A stretch of 36,591 nt of DNA from Nostoc parmelioides FACHB-3921 (GTDB taxonomy: Bacteria; Cyanobacteriota; Cyanobacteriia; Cyanobacteriales; Nostocaceae), in contig NZ_JACJQL010000057.1 of assembly GCF_014696625.1 (NCBI RefSeq), positions 1 to 36,591 of the forward strand. Direction: 5' to 3'. A program made the translations under genes and the position numbers. Positions 7,798 through 15,658 of the stretch are shown here, piece by piece; position 1 is the first letter of the stretch; the number at the start of each line of letters is the position of its first letter. The notes beneath the pieces were generated by a model. The model made no database searches and was not told the DNA's origin. It saw only the letters and a list, made by a program, of their open reading frames with translations.

Positions 7798-9348
7798 CTA
7801 TTTAGTCTGTTCATCATGTTCAACTACTTCCGATTTATCTGTTAACGGTTTGACAACCCTTGCGATCGCTTCCTGCACAAATGCTTTAATAAACTCATCC
7901 CGCCGATTCATTTGGAACTGCTTCTGTACTACCTCGGTCATCCCGCCATCGCCCCAATCTTGGTCATGACGGAAATATTCAATGAAACTTTTACCTGCAA
8001 TGCGAGTTAAATAAGCGGCTGTTACTCCTTGAATGGCTTTACCAATGACGAAGGTGGCAACATTTAGTTGTAAAGCTGTGGTTAGTAATTGAATTGCGCC
8101 TTTAACAATACCTAAACTAGCAATAGTTTTGGCTAAGGAAAGGGCTAATTCTCGTCCCCGTTCCATGTTCAATTCACAACCATAGACTCTACCAATTTCT
8201 ACGACCATTTGGGCATTTACAGCCGCCGTTGCCAGTAAATCTACCACAGGTAAAGGCGTAACTGATACTACACCCGCCCCAATCCACTGAAAACGCTCAA
8301 CGATTTTATCAGCTTGGCGGCGACGTTGTGCGTCGATGAGTTTGCGGGCTTCTTCTCCTAAACGCAGAGATTGTAAAAGAATATTATCCGCTACCAAATC
8401 CTCACCCTCAGCCCGTAAAATCGCCGCCATCCGCCGCAGTAAGGGGACTATATCTGGTTCTGGTTGGAATGGTTCCCCTGTTTCTAATTGTGCCGCTTCG
8501 GGGTTAGCTGCGATCGCTACGACATCATTTGTAGCAATAAATCCCAGCACTCGTTGGCGTAACCGGGCCAAAATCGCCTCTTTATCCTCGTCTGTATACA
8601 AGTCGGTTTTGTTGAGAACTAGGAGCGATCGCTTACCAATTTCCGCTAAACTCTTTAAAGGCTCATATTCTGAGCGTCGTAAGTCATTATCCACCACAAA
8701 TAATAGTAAGTCTGCCTCTGTCGCCAATGCCCTGGCTAGTTGTTCCCGTTCTGTTCCCGCCACCCCAGCCTCTAAAATTCCTGGCGTATCTGTAATTAAA
8801 ATCTTTCTTTCCAACCCTTTCAAGCGCAGACAGTAAGTTTCTCCTACCTGGGTTGTCCCCATCGGCGCATCTACTTTCCCTACCATTCGTCCCATAATTG
8901 CATTCACTAAGGAAGTTTTGCCAGCACTCCCTGTCCCAAACACCACCACTTGAATTTCACCCCGTGCTAAGTTCGCCTCAATCTCTTTGGAACGACTTAA
9001 TAAAGCTTGGCGCGCTACTTCATCTTGAATTTGCGACACCTGTTGCCGCACTGCCTGTAAAGTAGATGAAGCCGCATCAGATTTAGCGGCCGGGATTTGC
9101 GCTGCTGTTACGCGCCGACGGTTGCGACGGGAACGCTGTTCACCAGCCTGCAATACCATTACATAATAGACAAAAGCTGCAACTAAGCAGCCGATGAGGA
9201 CAATCAGCAGTAATAACAGCAAATTGCCCAGTAGTGGCGAATAAGATAATTGCCAGTAAAGGCGTGAAAGGGAATCAATCAGCCACAGGGCGAGTCCCAA
9301 TATGACGATTAAACCAACAATCAGCGTGACTATGCGCGACAAAGGCAT
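7798..9348 (-). CDS. Membrane-anchored GTPase with DUF697 domain
   Basis: This 516-aa protein begins with two membrane helices (about residues 5-27 and 38-66) and a basic stretch, then an Era/TrmE-type GTPase domain. G1 is GTGSAGKTS (G138-T145), G3 is DTPG (from D187) and G4 is NKTD (N246-D249). The C-terminal half is a DUF697-type helical domain with SVTPLPVVDLLATAAVNAQM, which in this family inserts in or contacts membranes. The cytosolic GTPase tethered to a membrane suggests a role in membrane organisation or transport, but no substrate is known. It is monocistronic as far as can be seen. The ATG at 9346-9348 places the first helix at the very N-terminus. Confidence 0.88.
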   Translation of the reverse strand: MPLSRIVTLIVGLIVILGLALWLIDSLSRLYWQLSYSPLLGNLLLLLLIVLIGCLVAAFVYYVMVLQAGEQRSRRNRRRVTAAQIPAAKSDAASSTLQAVRQQVSQIQDEVARQALLSRSKEIEANLARGEIQVVVFGTGSAGKTSLVNAIMGRMVGKVDAPMGTTQVGETYCLRLKGLERKILITDTPGILEAGVAGTEREQLARALATEADLLLFVVDNDLRRSEYEPLKSLAEIGKRSLLVLNKTDLYTDEDKEAILARLRQRVLGFIATNDVVAIAANPEAAQLETGEPFQPEPDIVPLLRRMAAILRAEGEDLVADNILLQSLRLGEEARKLIDAQRRRQADKIVERFQWIGAGVVSVTPLPVVDLLATAAVNAQMVVEIGRVYGCELNMERGRELALSLAKTIASLGIVKGAIQLLTTALQLNVATFVIGKAIQGVTAAYLTRIAGKSFIEYFRHDQDWGDGGMTEVVQKQFQMNRRDEFIKAFVQEAIARVVKPLTDKSEVVEHDEQTK

Positions 9349-9440
9349 GGGTGAGGGCGGTAAAGATAAATAGGCAGATGCTTCTGATCTTATAAGATTA
9401 GTTAAGACTGATAGATCCTTCTCGCTAGAGATCCAGTCCT

Positions 9441-9474
9441 ATTACCCATTACCCATTATTACCCATTACCCATC
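9441..9474. repeat. Heptamer tandem repeat (ATTACCC)n
   Basis: Four to five copies of ATTACCC with one interrupting ATT lie just upstream of the GTPase gene and downstream of the Uma2 gene. This is the short-tandem-repeat (STRR) class known from heterocystous cyanobacteria. Confidence 0.8.
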
Positions 9475-9515
9475 TTCCCTGTAGGTGAGGATTTTAAAGC
9501 AGTTTGAGATTACCA

Positions 9516-10154
9516 TTACAAATTATTCTTCAACCAGTTTCTAAAATTACGCATAGCTTGACTTCTGCCAATAGTCAAACACTGCTGCACATACTCGTTC
9601 ACTAATTCTACAATCGAGATATTAGGAAAATTCGGGCTAGTTTCAGATTTAATATATTTTCCTTGCTGTAACAGATAAATTTCTAAACCTTTTTGTGTAT
9701 ATCGCCAAAGTTCCGCAACTCCCAAGATTTCATAATTATCAAATCGTGTGCGGGAAGTAATATCTATTTCAATAGCTAAATCTGGTGGCGGATCTATATT
9801 CAAATCAACTCGATTTTTGCCAATCATGGCTGCTTGATTTTGAATATAAAAACAAGCATCTGGTTCAACTGCTTGACGCATTCGCTCGTTTTTCAAGGTG
9901 GTGGAACCTAAGGGTTCACAATCAATTTGCAGTGTATCCAATAAAATTCTGACTAACTCGCCAAAAATTTCTTTATCTTTTTCATGTTCTGGTAGAGGAA
10001 CCATGATTTCTAACCAGCCATAACTATAAGAAATCCGCGCAGCCCGTTTTTCTCCTATTTCTTCTAAAATGTTCTCCAACTGTTGCCAATCAACATCTTT
10101 GAGCAACATTTGTTGTCCTGGCTTAACTATGATTTGTTGTAGCTCTAAAAGCAT
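9516..10154 (-). CDS. Uma2-family (DUF820) endonuclease-like protein
   Basis: This 212-aa protein has the PD-(D/E)xK-like Uma2 fold. The motifs visible are VEPDACFYI (about residue 96-104), the acidic strand PPDLAIEIDITS (about 122-133) and VAELWRY (about 147-153). It ends in a short basic helix. Uma2 proteins are present in dozens of copies in cyanobacterial genomes and related to restriction endonucleases; their cellular role is not settled. The pattern EPD...EID is intact, and the lysine expected after the acidic strand is not obvious. It is a single gene; a second Uma2 paralogue is in this window at 27020-27757. Confidence 0.9.
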   Translation of the reverse strand: MLLELQQIIVKPGQQMLLKDVDWQQLENILEEIGEKRAARISYSYGWLEIMVPLPEHEKDKEIFGELVRILLDTLQIDCEPLGSTTLKNERMRQAVEPDACFYIQNQAAMIGKNRVDLNIDPPPDLAIEIDITSRTRFDNYEILGVAELWRYTQKGLEIYLLQQGKYIKSETSPNFPNISIVELVNEYVQQCLTIGRSQAMRNFRNWLKNNL

Positions 10155-10324
10155 ATTGCCTCTGAGAACAAGTGTAAGGATTTAGAAGCGAGACATTTTT
10201 ATCTTAACTTAAATAGGGAACTAGTCTTTGGTCGTTATTTTCTCTACCCTAAACCCCTAACCGGAATATTTTTCTGGTGGGCAATGCCCACCCTACTGAA
10301 TTAATTGCGTTGGTGTTAACCTTC

Positions 10325-10399
10325 TCTACGTTCGCGGAGCGTGTCGTAGACAGACGCTACGCGTTGGCGGTTAGCCTCTCCTAAGAGATGCCGCAGGCT
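10325..10399. repeat. Palindromic Nostoc-type repeat cluster
   Basis: Two adjacent hairpin-forming units: TCTACG (10325-10330) pairs with CGTAGA (10345-10350) around CGCGGAGCG, and AGCCT (10373-10377) pairs with AGGCT (10395-10399) around CTCTCCTAAGAG. Short palindromic units like these are scattered between and inside genes in Nostoc/Anabaena. No gene is present. Confidence 0.55.
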
Positions 10400-10419
10400 A
10401 TTACAAATTCCTTTTATAT

Positions 10420-10770
10420 CTACCAATTTTTACCTAATAATGATTCAAATTCAGCTTGCAAAGCCGTAATATCTGCCAATCTAGCTACGAGTATATTATC
10501 ATTGCCACCATCAGTTAATCTGGTTTTCCAGTAACGAATACTTTCGGAATTGTTCATCCAAAACTGCACTACAGTATCTAACACTTGCTCAGTATTCCAA
10601 CCCCATTTTAATGGCACTGGCTCTACTGTTTCTATCAATGCGTCCAGTGTACATTTATGGCTACCTAAATATTCTATGCCTGGGTGGTTTGATTGTCCCT
10701 GAATTTGCTGTTGGTGGTTGAAAAATTGCCAAACAGGAGATACACCAACAATATCAAAAGTATATTTCAT
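10420..10770 (-). CDS. Hypothetical protein, 116 aa
   Basis: A soluble protein beginning MKYTFDIVGVSPVWQFFNHQ with no signal peptide or membrane segment. It is rich in aromatic residues (W14, W56, W58, W71, W80, W116), and the last residues are LLGKNW. The start is supported by a GGGAAGG purine run a few bases upstream. I do not recognise a domain; the even composition and start signal indicate a real gene, probably cyanobacterial. Upstream, on the other strand, is the CIRCE-controlled permease, so the 250 bp between them holds both promoters. Confidence 0.7.
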   Translation of the reverse strand: MKYTFDIVGVSPVWQFFNHQQQIQGQSNHPGIEYLGSHKCTLDALIETVEPVPLKWGWNTEQVLDTVVQFWMNNSESIRYWKTRLTDGGNDNILVARLADITALQAEFESLLGKNW

Positions 10771-10881
10771 GCTAGCCTTCCCAATGGTTAGTTAGTTTTA
10801 CGTAACATACATATTTTGAAAATGAATTATGTGGGCAAAATCACCTATGTTTCATCCATAAATACAGTAATATTTGCCTAA

Positions 10882-10910
10882 TTATCCAGATTAAAATTAT
10901 CTTTTATAAT
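10882..10910 (+). promoter_or_regulatory. Promoter with TATAAT -10 next to CIRCE
   Basis: A perfect -10 hexamer TATAAT lies at 10905-10910. Seventeen bases upstream is a weak -35 (TTATCC, 10882-10887). The last base of the -10 is the first base of the CIRCE operator, so a bound HrcA repressor would block RNA polymerase. This layout is the usual one for groE-type genes. Confidence 0.6.
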
Positions 10911-10936
10911 TAGCACTCTCTAGGTTTGAGTGCTAA
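10910..10936. promoter_or_regulatory. CIRCE operator (HrcA binding site), perfect match
   Basis: TTAGCACTC at 10910-10918 and GAGTGCTAA at 10928-10936 form the exact consensus CIRCE inverted repeat with the canonical nine-base spacer (TCTAGGTTT). CIRCE is bound by HrcA, which represses chaperonin genes until heat shock. The next gene to the right is an EamA permease, only about 65-85 bp away. No groES or groEL frame is present between them. Confidence 0.92.
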
Positions 10937-11020
10937 AAAATATGCTATTATTTGGGTTGTTATTAAATAGTTTCAGGCATAAATTTAGAGGAGTATTTTA
11001 TTTTTAATAATTATTTAACT

Positions 11021-11932
11021 TTGCCATTCACAGATGGTAAAGGTGAATTAGCCGCCTTAGTTGCTGCTGGTTTGTGGGCGATCGCTTCTGTACTGTATGG
11101 GATTGTGGGGCAAAGGATTGCGCCGCTACAGCTAAACTTGATAAAAGGCATCGTGGCGATCGCTTTTCTTTCCCTGACTATTTGGTTAACCGGCGAATCC
11201 TTGCCTATCTCTGACCACACACAGATTTTGCTCCTCTGCTTGAGTGGTGTTGTTGGTATTGCTTTGGGGGATACGGCTTTTCTAGCTGCAATCAATCACT
11301 TAGGGGCGCGTCGTGTGTTACTCATCGGCACTTTAGCCCCTCCCATGACGGCGATCGCCGCCAATATTTTCCTCCAAGAACAGTTAAATTTCCGTGCTTG
11401 GTGTGGGATTATACTGACTATTATCGGGGTGGCTTGGGTAGTTACGGAACGGGTTCCCGATACAGGAGGCAGGAGGCTAGAGGATAGTCTTTTAATCCGG
11501 GGTGTTGGCTTTGCTTTACTTGCAGCAATAACTAATGCTATAGGTACAGTCATCTCTCGTTTTGCATTTGCCACTGGTAACGTTACACCTTTGTGGGCGG
11601 CTTTACTGCGATTATCTGCGGCTGAGTTAATTTTGGTGGTAGGTATATGGTTGAGCCACAAACGTCAAATTTCGTCCTTCTCTTATAGAGAATCATGGCG
11701 AATTATATTGATTAGCTGCTTCGCTTCCTTTTGCGGCACATATTTAGGAATTTGGCTACAACAGACAGCTATTAAACTTACAGCTGCGGGAGTTGCTTCC
11801 ACCCTGATGCAAACTAGTCCGCTATTTGTCATCCCCCTGTCCCTATGTCTAGGTGAAAAAGTGAGTTGGCGATCGCTCGCTGGGGTAATTATTGCGATCG
11901 CAGGTATTGGATTATTGTTTTATCTCAAATGA
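11021..11932 (+). CDS. EamA/DMT-family permease
   Basis: This is a ~303-aa inner-membrane transporter with ten hydrophobic helices in two EamA repeats (about residues 8-140 and 155-300). Conserved features are GELAALVAAGLWAIASVLYG at the start, LGDTAFLAAINHLGA, and the second-repeat helix FALLAAITNAIGTVISRF. DMT permeases export or import metabolites such as amino acids or nucleotide precursors; the substrate here is unknown. The only canonical start is TTG at 11021, which has no ribosome binding site. GAGGAG at 10988-10993 instead sits six bases before an in-frame ATT at 11000, which would add seven residues (IFNNYLT). The upstream CIRCE operator implies heat-shock control. It converges on the WD40 gene two bases away. 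Confidence 0.85.
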   Translation: MPFTDGKGELAALVAAGLWAIASVLYGIVGQRIAPLQLNLIKGIVAIAFLSLTIWLTGESLPISDHTQILLLCLSGVVGIALGDTAFLAAINHLGARRVLLIGTLAPPMTAIAANIFLQEQLNFRAWCGIILTIIGVAWVVTERVPDTGGRRLEDSLLIRGVGFALLAAITNAIGTVISRFAFATGNVTPLWAALLRLSAAELILVVGIWLSHKRQISSFSYRESWRIILISCFASFCGTYLGIWLQQTAIKLTAAGVASTLMQTSPLFVIPLSLCLGEKVSWRSLAGVIIAIAGIGLLFYLK

Positions 11933-11934
11933 CT

Positions 11935-13704
11935 TCACCTACGAACGATTTGCGGCTGCCAAACTCTGATCGTTTTATCTTTAGCGCTACTTACTAAGAT
12001 TTGCTTTGCAGGGTTGGCGGCGATCGCTAAAATCCAGTCAGAATGTCCAGATAAGGTTTCCAGTAATTGCCCCGTTTGCATATTCCAGATTTTGAGATTA
12101 TTGTCAAGGCTGCCACTGACGAGGGTTTGCTCATCAATTCCCAAATTCAGAGTTACCACTCGTGAAGTATGCCCAAGTAGGGTATGCAGCAATTTACCGG
12201 TGGGCATTTGCCAAATCTTGATACTTTGATCCCAGCTACTACTGGCCAGCATCTTACCATCGTGGCTGAAGACTAAGGCTCGTACTGCGTCTTGATGTTG
12301 GGCGATCGTGTGGAGGCATTCCCCTGTGTATAAGTTCCAAATTTTGATCTTTTGGTCAATGCCACCAGTAGCAAAAGTCTCACCATCGGGACTTATCGCC
12401 ACAGAAAAAATCCGACCGTGATGTCCCTTAATTGTGCGTAAGAGTTGTCCCGTGGGAAAGTTCCAAATTTGGATACTACCATTTTCGTGAGCGGTTACCA
12501 GTGTTTGTCCATCGCTGCTGATAGCCAGTGACCAAATACCGCCAGCACGAGAACTCAGTGTTCTTTTTAACTTGAGTGTCTGAAAATTCCAGATTTTAAT
12601 AGTTTTGTCTGCGCTCCCACTGATTAAAGTCTGGTCATCTGGGGTGAGAGCGATCGCCCGTACTGTATCCGTATGTCCTTGGAGTGTGGTTGTAACCTTT
12701 GCTGTTTCTAGATTCCAAACTTTCATAGTTTGATCTTCACTAGCACTTACCAAAGTTTGTCCATCCTTGGTGAGTGCAACAGACCAAACCGAATCTGTAT
12801 GACCAAATAATGTGTTAGTCAGGGCAGTACTTTTCTGCTCTAAAGTGGGACTTGGCTTGGGAATAGGTTCGGTAACTTTTGGGACAGTCGCCGCAAAAGG
12901 GGCAACTTTGAGAAAATAGTTCAAGGTGATTAGAGAAGCAACGGTTGCTATTGTCCCCAGCGTGAAAGTCAACTTTCCAGGGAAGGGGAAAACAACTTTT
13001 TGGCTATCCATGAGGCGCGTTTTAGCCACGAGCATCTGGGGGTCATCTTCCGCTATCCTGAACATCACAGGTAGTTCCTGCTGGATGGTGGCTTGCTTGG
13101 GGGCTTCAGGAGTGTCTAATAGACGTATTTTCTGTTTACTAACAATCAGTAAATTTCCATCAGCTATGGAAGTATCTTTTATTTCATCTTGGGACGCACA
13201 GACAAACAAATTGAGCAATTCTTTTTGCTTGAGGGCAATTTGGCTTTGCTCAATCACTTGTTTAGGAATTTTTACCCCAGCACGAGTAGGCTGGTAACTC
13301 CATAAGTTTGGAGTTACCAAGCTTTTTAAAGAAGCTGGGAGATTTTGCCTGTCTATGATGGTTAGTGGCCCGGTGCATAGACAAATAAAAATATTTTCGA
13401 GTTGGCTGGGGTGTAGTTTGCCTGGTAAATAGTAACAAAGAAAATAGGGAACATCATTGCGACCAAAATCATCCAGTCCATCGTTGTATAACCAACCAAA
13501 CAAGTTATCTTCTGAAGTTACCTGAAATAAGTATGCAGCTCTATATCCCGCACTGGGTGGATTGTAGGCATCCCAATACTGATAAACCACCTTTTCTAGG
13601 AAGGCTTGCTGAATTTCCGGAGGAACTTCTTTACTCGCCACGGTTCTCAATCCCGCGATAGCAAAGCTGGTATATACAAGTTGACCTAAATTTAAAGGGG
13701 TCAT
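11935..13704 (-). CDS. Membrane-anchored seven-blade WD40 protein with GAP1-like N-domain
   Basis: The 589-aa protein has three parts. Residues 1-~200 form an N-terminal domain beginning LGQLVYTSFAIAGLRTV and containing FGWLYNDGLDDFGRNDVPYF (D79, G81, R82). One membrane helix lies at about 245-265 (TFTLGTIATVASLITLNYFL). Seven WD40 repeats fill about 296-585, each ending in IW or VW, enough for a complete beta-propeller. The QLVYTS...GR...YF pattern reminds me of the GTPase-associated protein 1 N-terminal domain, and a GTPase gene lies just upstream on the same strand (68 bp gap). That homology is inference. The propeller is likely a protein-binding platform on the far side of the membrane. 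Possibly transcribed with the GTPase. Confidence 0.85.
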   Translation of the reverse strand: MTPLNLGQLVYTSFAIAGLRTVASKEVPPEIQQAFLEKVVYQYWDAYNPPSAGYRAAYLFQVTSEDNLFGWLYNDGLDDFGRNDVPYFLCYYLPGKLHPSQLENIFICLCTGPLTIIDRQNLPASLKSLVTPNLWSYQPTRAGVKIPKQVIEQSQIALKQKELLNLFVCASQDEIKDTSIADGNLLIVSKQKIRLLDTPEAPKQATIQQELPVMFRIAEDDPQMLVAKTRLMDSQKVVFPFPGKLTFTLGTIATVASLITLNYFLKVAPFAATVPKVTEPIPKPSPTLEQKSTALTNTLFGHTDSVWSVALTKDGQTLVSASEDQTMKVWNLETAKVTTTLQGHTDTVRAIALTPDDQTLISGSADKTIKIWNFQTLKLKRTLSSRAGGIWSLAISSDGQTLVTAHENGSIQIWNFPTGQLLRTIKGHHGRIFSVAISPDGETFATGGIDQKIKIWNLYTGECLHTIAQHQDAVRALVFSHDGKMLASSSWDQSIKIWQMPTGKLLHTLLGHTSRVVTLNLGIDEQTLVSGSLDNNLKIWNMQTGQLLETLSGHSDWILAIAANPAKQILVSSAKDKTIRVWQPQIVRR

Positions 13705-13771
13705 ACTACGAGGGCAGGGGAAAGAGAATCTGATCTTGTATTAAATATGGGAACTGGAGAATTTTATCAAA

Positions 13772-14734
13772 TTAATATTGTTTAATTGGGTTTGGTGGTT
13801 GTTCTATGGTTGGTGCTTGTTGGGGAATAGATGTTAATGACTTGAAGGATAGGAAAAGTGATGCGATCGCCCCTAGTAAAATAGCACTTACCAACGATAC
13901 AAGTAAAATTTCCTTGGAGCTTTTTGGTCTTGGTATCCGTGTAATAAATGACGGCTGGCTCGGTTCATCTGTCAAATCTTCTTGTGGTGGATAAATTTCC
14001 ACATCGTTGAGATTTGATAATAACCACAATAGGGGGCTAGCTGCACCTTGAGCTTTGAGACGGGAAACACCATCGAGAGAAACAATCGGAATAGCGGAAT
14101 AAAATTTTTGATAGGTGGCCTTGAGGGAATCAAGATAGGTAATTAGAGGTTGTAGGTGCTGATCAATTTGTAGCAGGGTAGATGGATTGAGTTCCAGCAG
14201 GTCGCACTTAGTCAAAATCAAGGCGAACGCGTACTTAATATTATACTTGTAAACTACAGAGGCGATCGCTGCTACTTGATTATAAATATCCTCCAGTAAG
14301 CGGGGGTAGTTTTGATCATTCATCAAAGCATGGGCATTAATGAATACACAGCAGCCACTAGAAGTGAGGATCATTTCCTGAAAGTCAGGATTATGAATAT
14401 TACAGGACTCACCAGGAATATCCCACCAACAAAAGTTGCACACTGTTTCCACACTTGAGCGAATTTGACGCTTCAAACTAAAGTTAAAATTAGTAATCTT
14501 AATTGTGGGAGGTGGGTAGAGATTGGTACGAGCAACGTGATTTTTAATATTTTCCAGGTTTGCTTGCACTTCCGTATCTTGACAATCAAACCACAACTTC
14601 TGAGGAGTATTCGTTTGACTATCAGGACTTAATTCTGTATAGCTGCCGGCGAGGAAAACTGTTTTGCCAACTCCTCGTTGACCAATACTTAAAAGACTAA
14701 ATGTTTTGGGGGTAGTTGCAGTCGCTAAGTTCAT
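13772..14734 (-). CDS. Divergent P-loop GTPase with C-terminal membrane anchor
   Basis: I use the ATG at 14732-14734 (GGTGA a few bases before); a TTG ten codons upstream is also open. The ~320-aa protein has a G1 loop GQRGVGKT (residues 18-25), a G3-like WWDIPGE (D105) and a G4-like LTKCD (T175-D178). A soluble GTPase body is followed by a single hydrophobic helix near the C-terminus (ILLVSLVSAILLGAIASLFL). NKxD reads TKCD and DxxG reads DIPG, so nucleotide preference should be checked. It resembles the small or double-GTPase families found beside GAP1-like proteins in signalling or conflict loci. The WD40 gene follows and a phosphatase gene precedes it on the same strand. Confidence 0.78.
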   Translation of the reverse strand: MNLATATTPKTFSLLSIGQRGVGKTVFLAGSYTELSPDSQTNTPQKLWFDCQDTEVQANLENIKNHVARTNLYPPPTIKITNFNFSLKRQIRSSVETVCNFCWWDIPGESCNIHNPDFQEMILTSSGCCVFINAHALMNDQNYPRLLEDIYNQVAAIASVVYKYNIKYAFALILTKCDLLELNPSTLLQIDQHLQPLITYLDSLKATYQKFYSAIPIVSLDGVSRLKAQGAASPLLWLLSNLNDVEIYPPQEDLTDEPSQPSFITRIPRPKSSKEILLVSLVSAILLGAIASLFLSFKSLTSIPQQAPTIEQPPNPIKQY

Positions 14735-14894
14735 ATAATCACCATCACTGTAATAATTATTCAATATTTTGTTGTGCTATGGAAATTCTAGATAATTTTC
14801 AACATTCCCAGAAATGACATCCTAAAATAGGCAATATCAATCACTACAAAAATATATAATTCTTTAGATTTAGTAGTTAGTTAATAACTACAAC

Positions 14895-15428
14895 TCACGT
14901 TAAGATACGACAATTATTCAGCAGAAAATCAAGTTCTTTCGCAACTGTTAAGGGATTTTTACCCTGGAATACAGAAGCGATTACGGCTTCATAAGGATTT
15001 CTTCCTGTACGTTTGACGGCGGCTATAGCATCTTGATTTGTAAATCCTCTACCGCAAACTAACCACGCAGCTAACACATGGCCAGTACGTCCAATGCCAC
15101 CAGAACAGTGAACCACAACTTTTTCCTTGAGTTTGTCTGCTTCTCTTAAAAATGGTAGTATTTTCTCTGTAAGAGTTGCTAAATCAGCTAGATGAAAATC
15201 AGCGATCTCTGCCCAACAAACTTGTTGATTGCCGAATTCTTGTTGATATGTATTTAAAAGATGGGAGTAAGTAGCTAGTTGTTCATTAGACAGAAGACAA
15301 CACACTCGTTTTATATTTTGCTGCCTCATAAACTCTATCCAATTGCATACTTCTTGGTCTGAGTAACCAGGACGGGCAGCACCAAATACAATTGTTTCTT
15401 GTTTGTAAGCAGGGGCAAATTTGTACAT
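14895..15428 (-). CDS. Dual-specificity / tyrosine phosphatase-like protein
   Basis: This 177-aa cytoplasmic protein has the cysteine-phosphatase signature VVHCSGGIGRTG (C108, R114, CX5R) and a likely general-acid loop IADFHLADL (D77 or D82). The size is that of a minimal DSP domain. The reaction is hydrolysis of phosphotyrosine or phosphoserine/threonine, or possibly another phosphate ester; the sequence does not decide. It lies between a membrane coiled-coil protein gene and a GTPase gene on the same strand, 160 bp upstream of the latter. That setting suggests a regulatory role there. The ribosome binding site is weak. Confidence 0.88.
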   Translation of the reverse strand: MYKFAPAYKQETIVFGAARPGYSDQEVCNWIEFMRQQNIKRVCCLLSNEQLATYSHLLNTYQQEFGNQQVCWAEIADFHLADLATLTEKILPFLREADKLKEKVVVHCSGGIGRTGHVLAAWLVCGRGFTNQDAIAAVKRTGRNPYEAVIASVFQGKNPLTVAKELDFLLNNCRILT

Positions 15429-15609
15429 TCCAGCTATTTACCAACTATCTGAAAGTAGAGGCTAGACTAGTATATTGTTTTAAATAAAAATTTTCATATA
15501 GTTTGTAATTATTTTGCAATTCGTAGTCAGCATTCTTAACTACACACGAGGAATTACCAATTACGAATTACGCACCACACTCTTTAAATCATACCTGGAG
15601 GTGTTGACA

Positions 15610-15647
15610 ACCGTCCTTGGCTGCTGTTTCCCTGTAGGAAGGACGGT
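15610..15647. repeat. Hairpin with 9-bp stem (ACCGTCCTT/AAGGACGGT)
   Basis: The arms 15610-15618 and 15639-15647 are perfect complements with a 20-base loop. It lies just beyond the 3' end of the membrane coiled-coil gene (15659), so it may be that gene's terminator, though a U-run is missing; it could also be a dispersed repeat. Confidence 0.45.
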
Positions 15648-15658
15648 AATCGGCTTAT

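Noticed and set aside
10155..10419. Possible small gene between Uma2 and the 116-aa protein gene
   Set aside because: Frames are short and the stretch is occupied by palindromic repeats.
13772..14764. Upstream TTG start at 14764 for the GTPase
   Set aside because: It adds only MNNYYSDGDY, is TTG, and the next ATG ten codons on has a GGTGA nearby; the family's first strand starts after the ATG.
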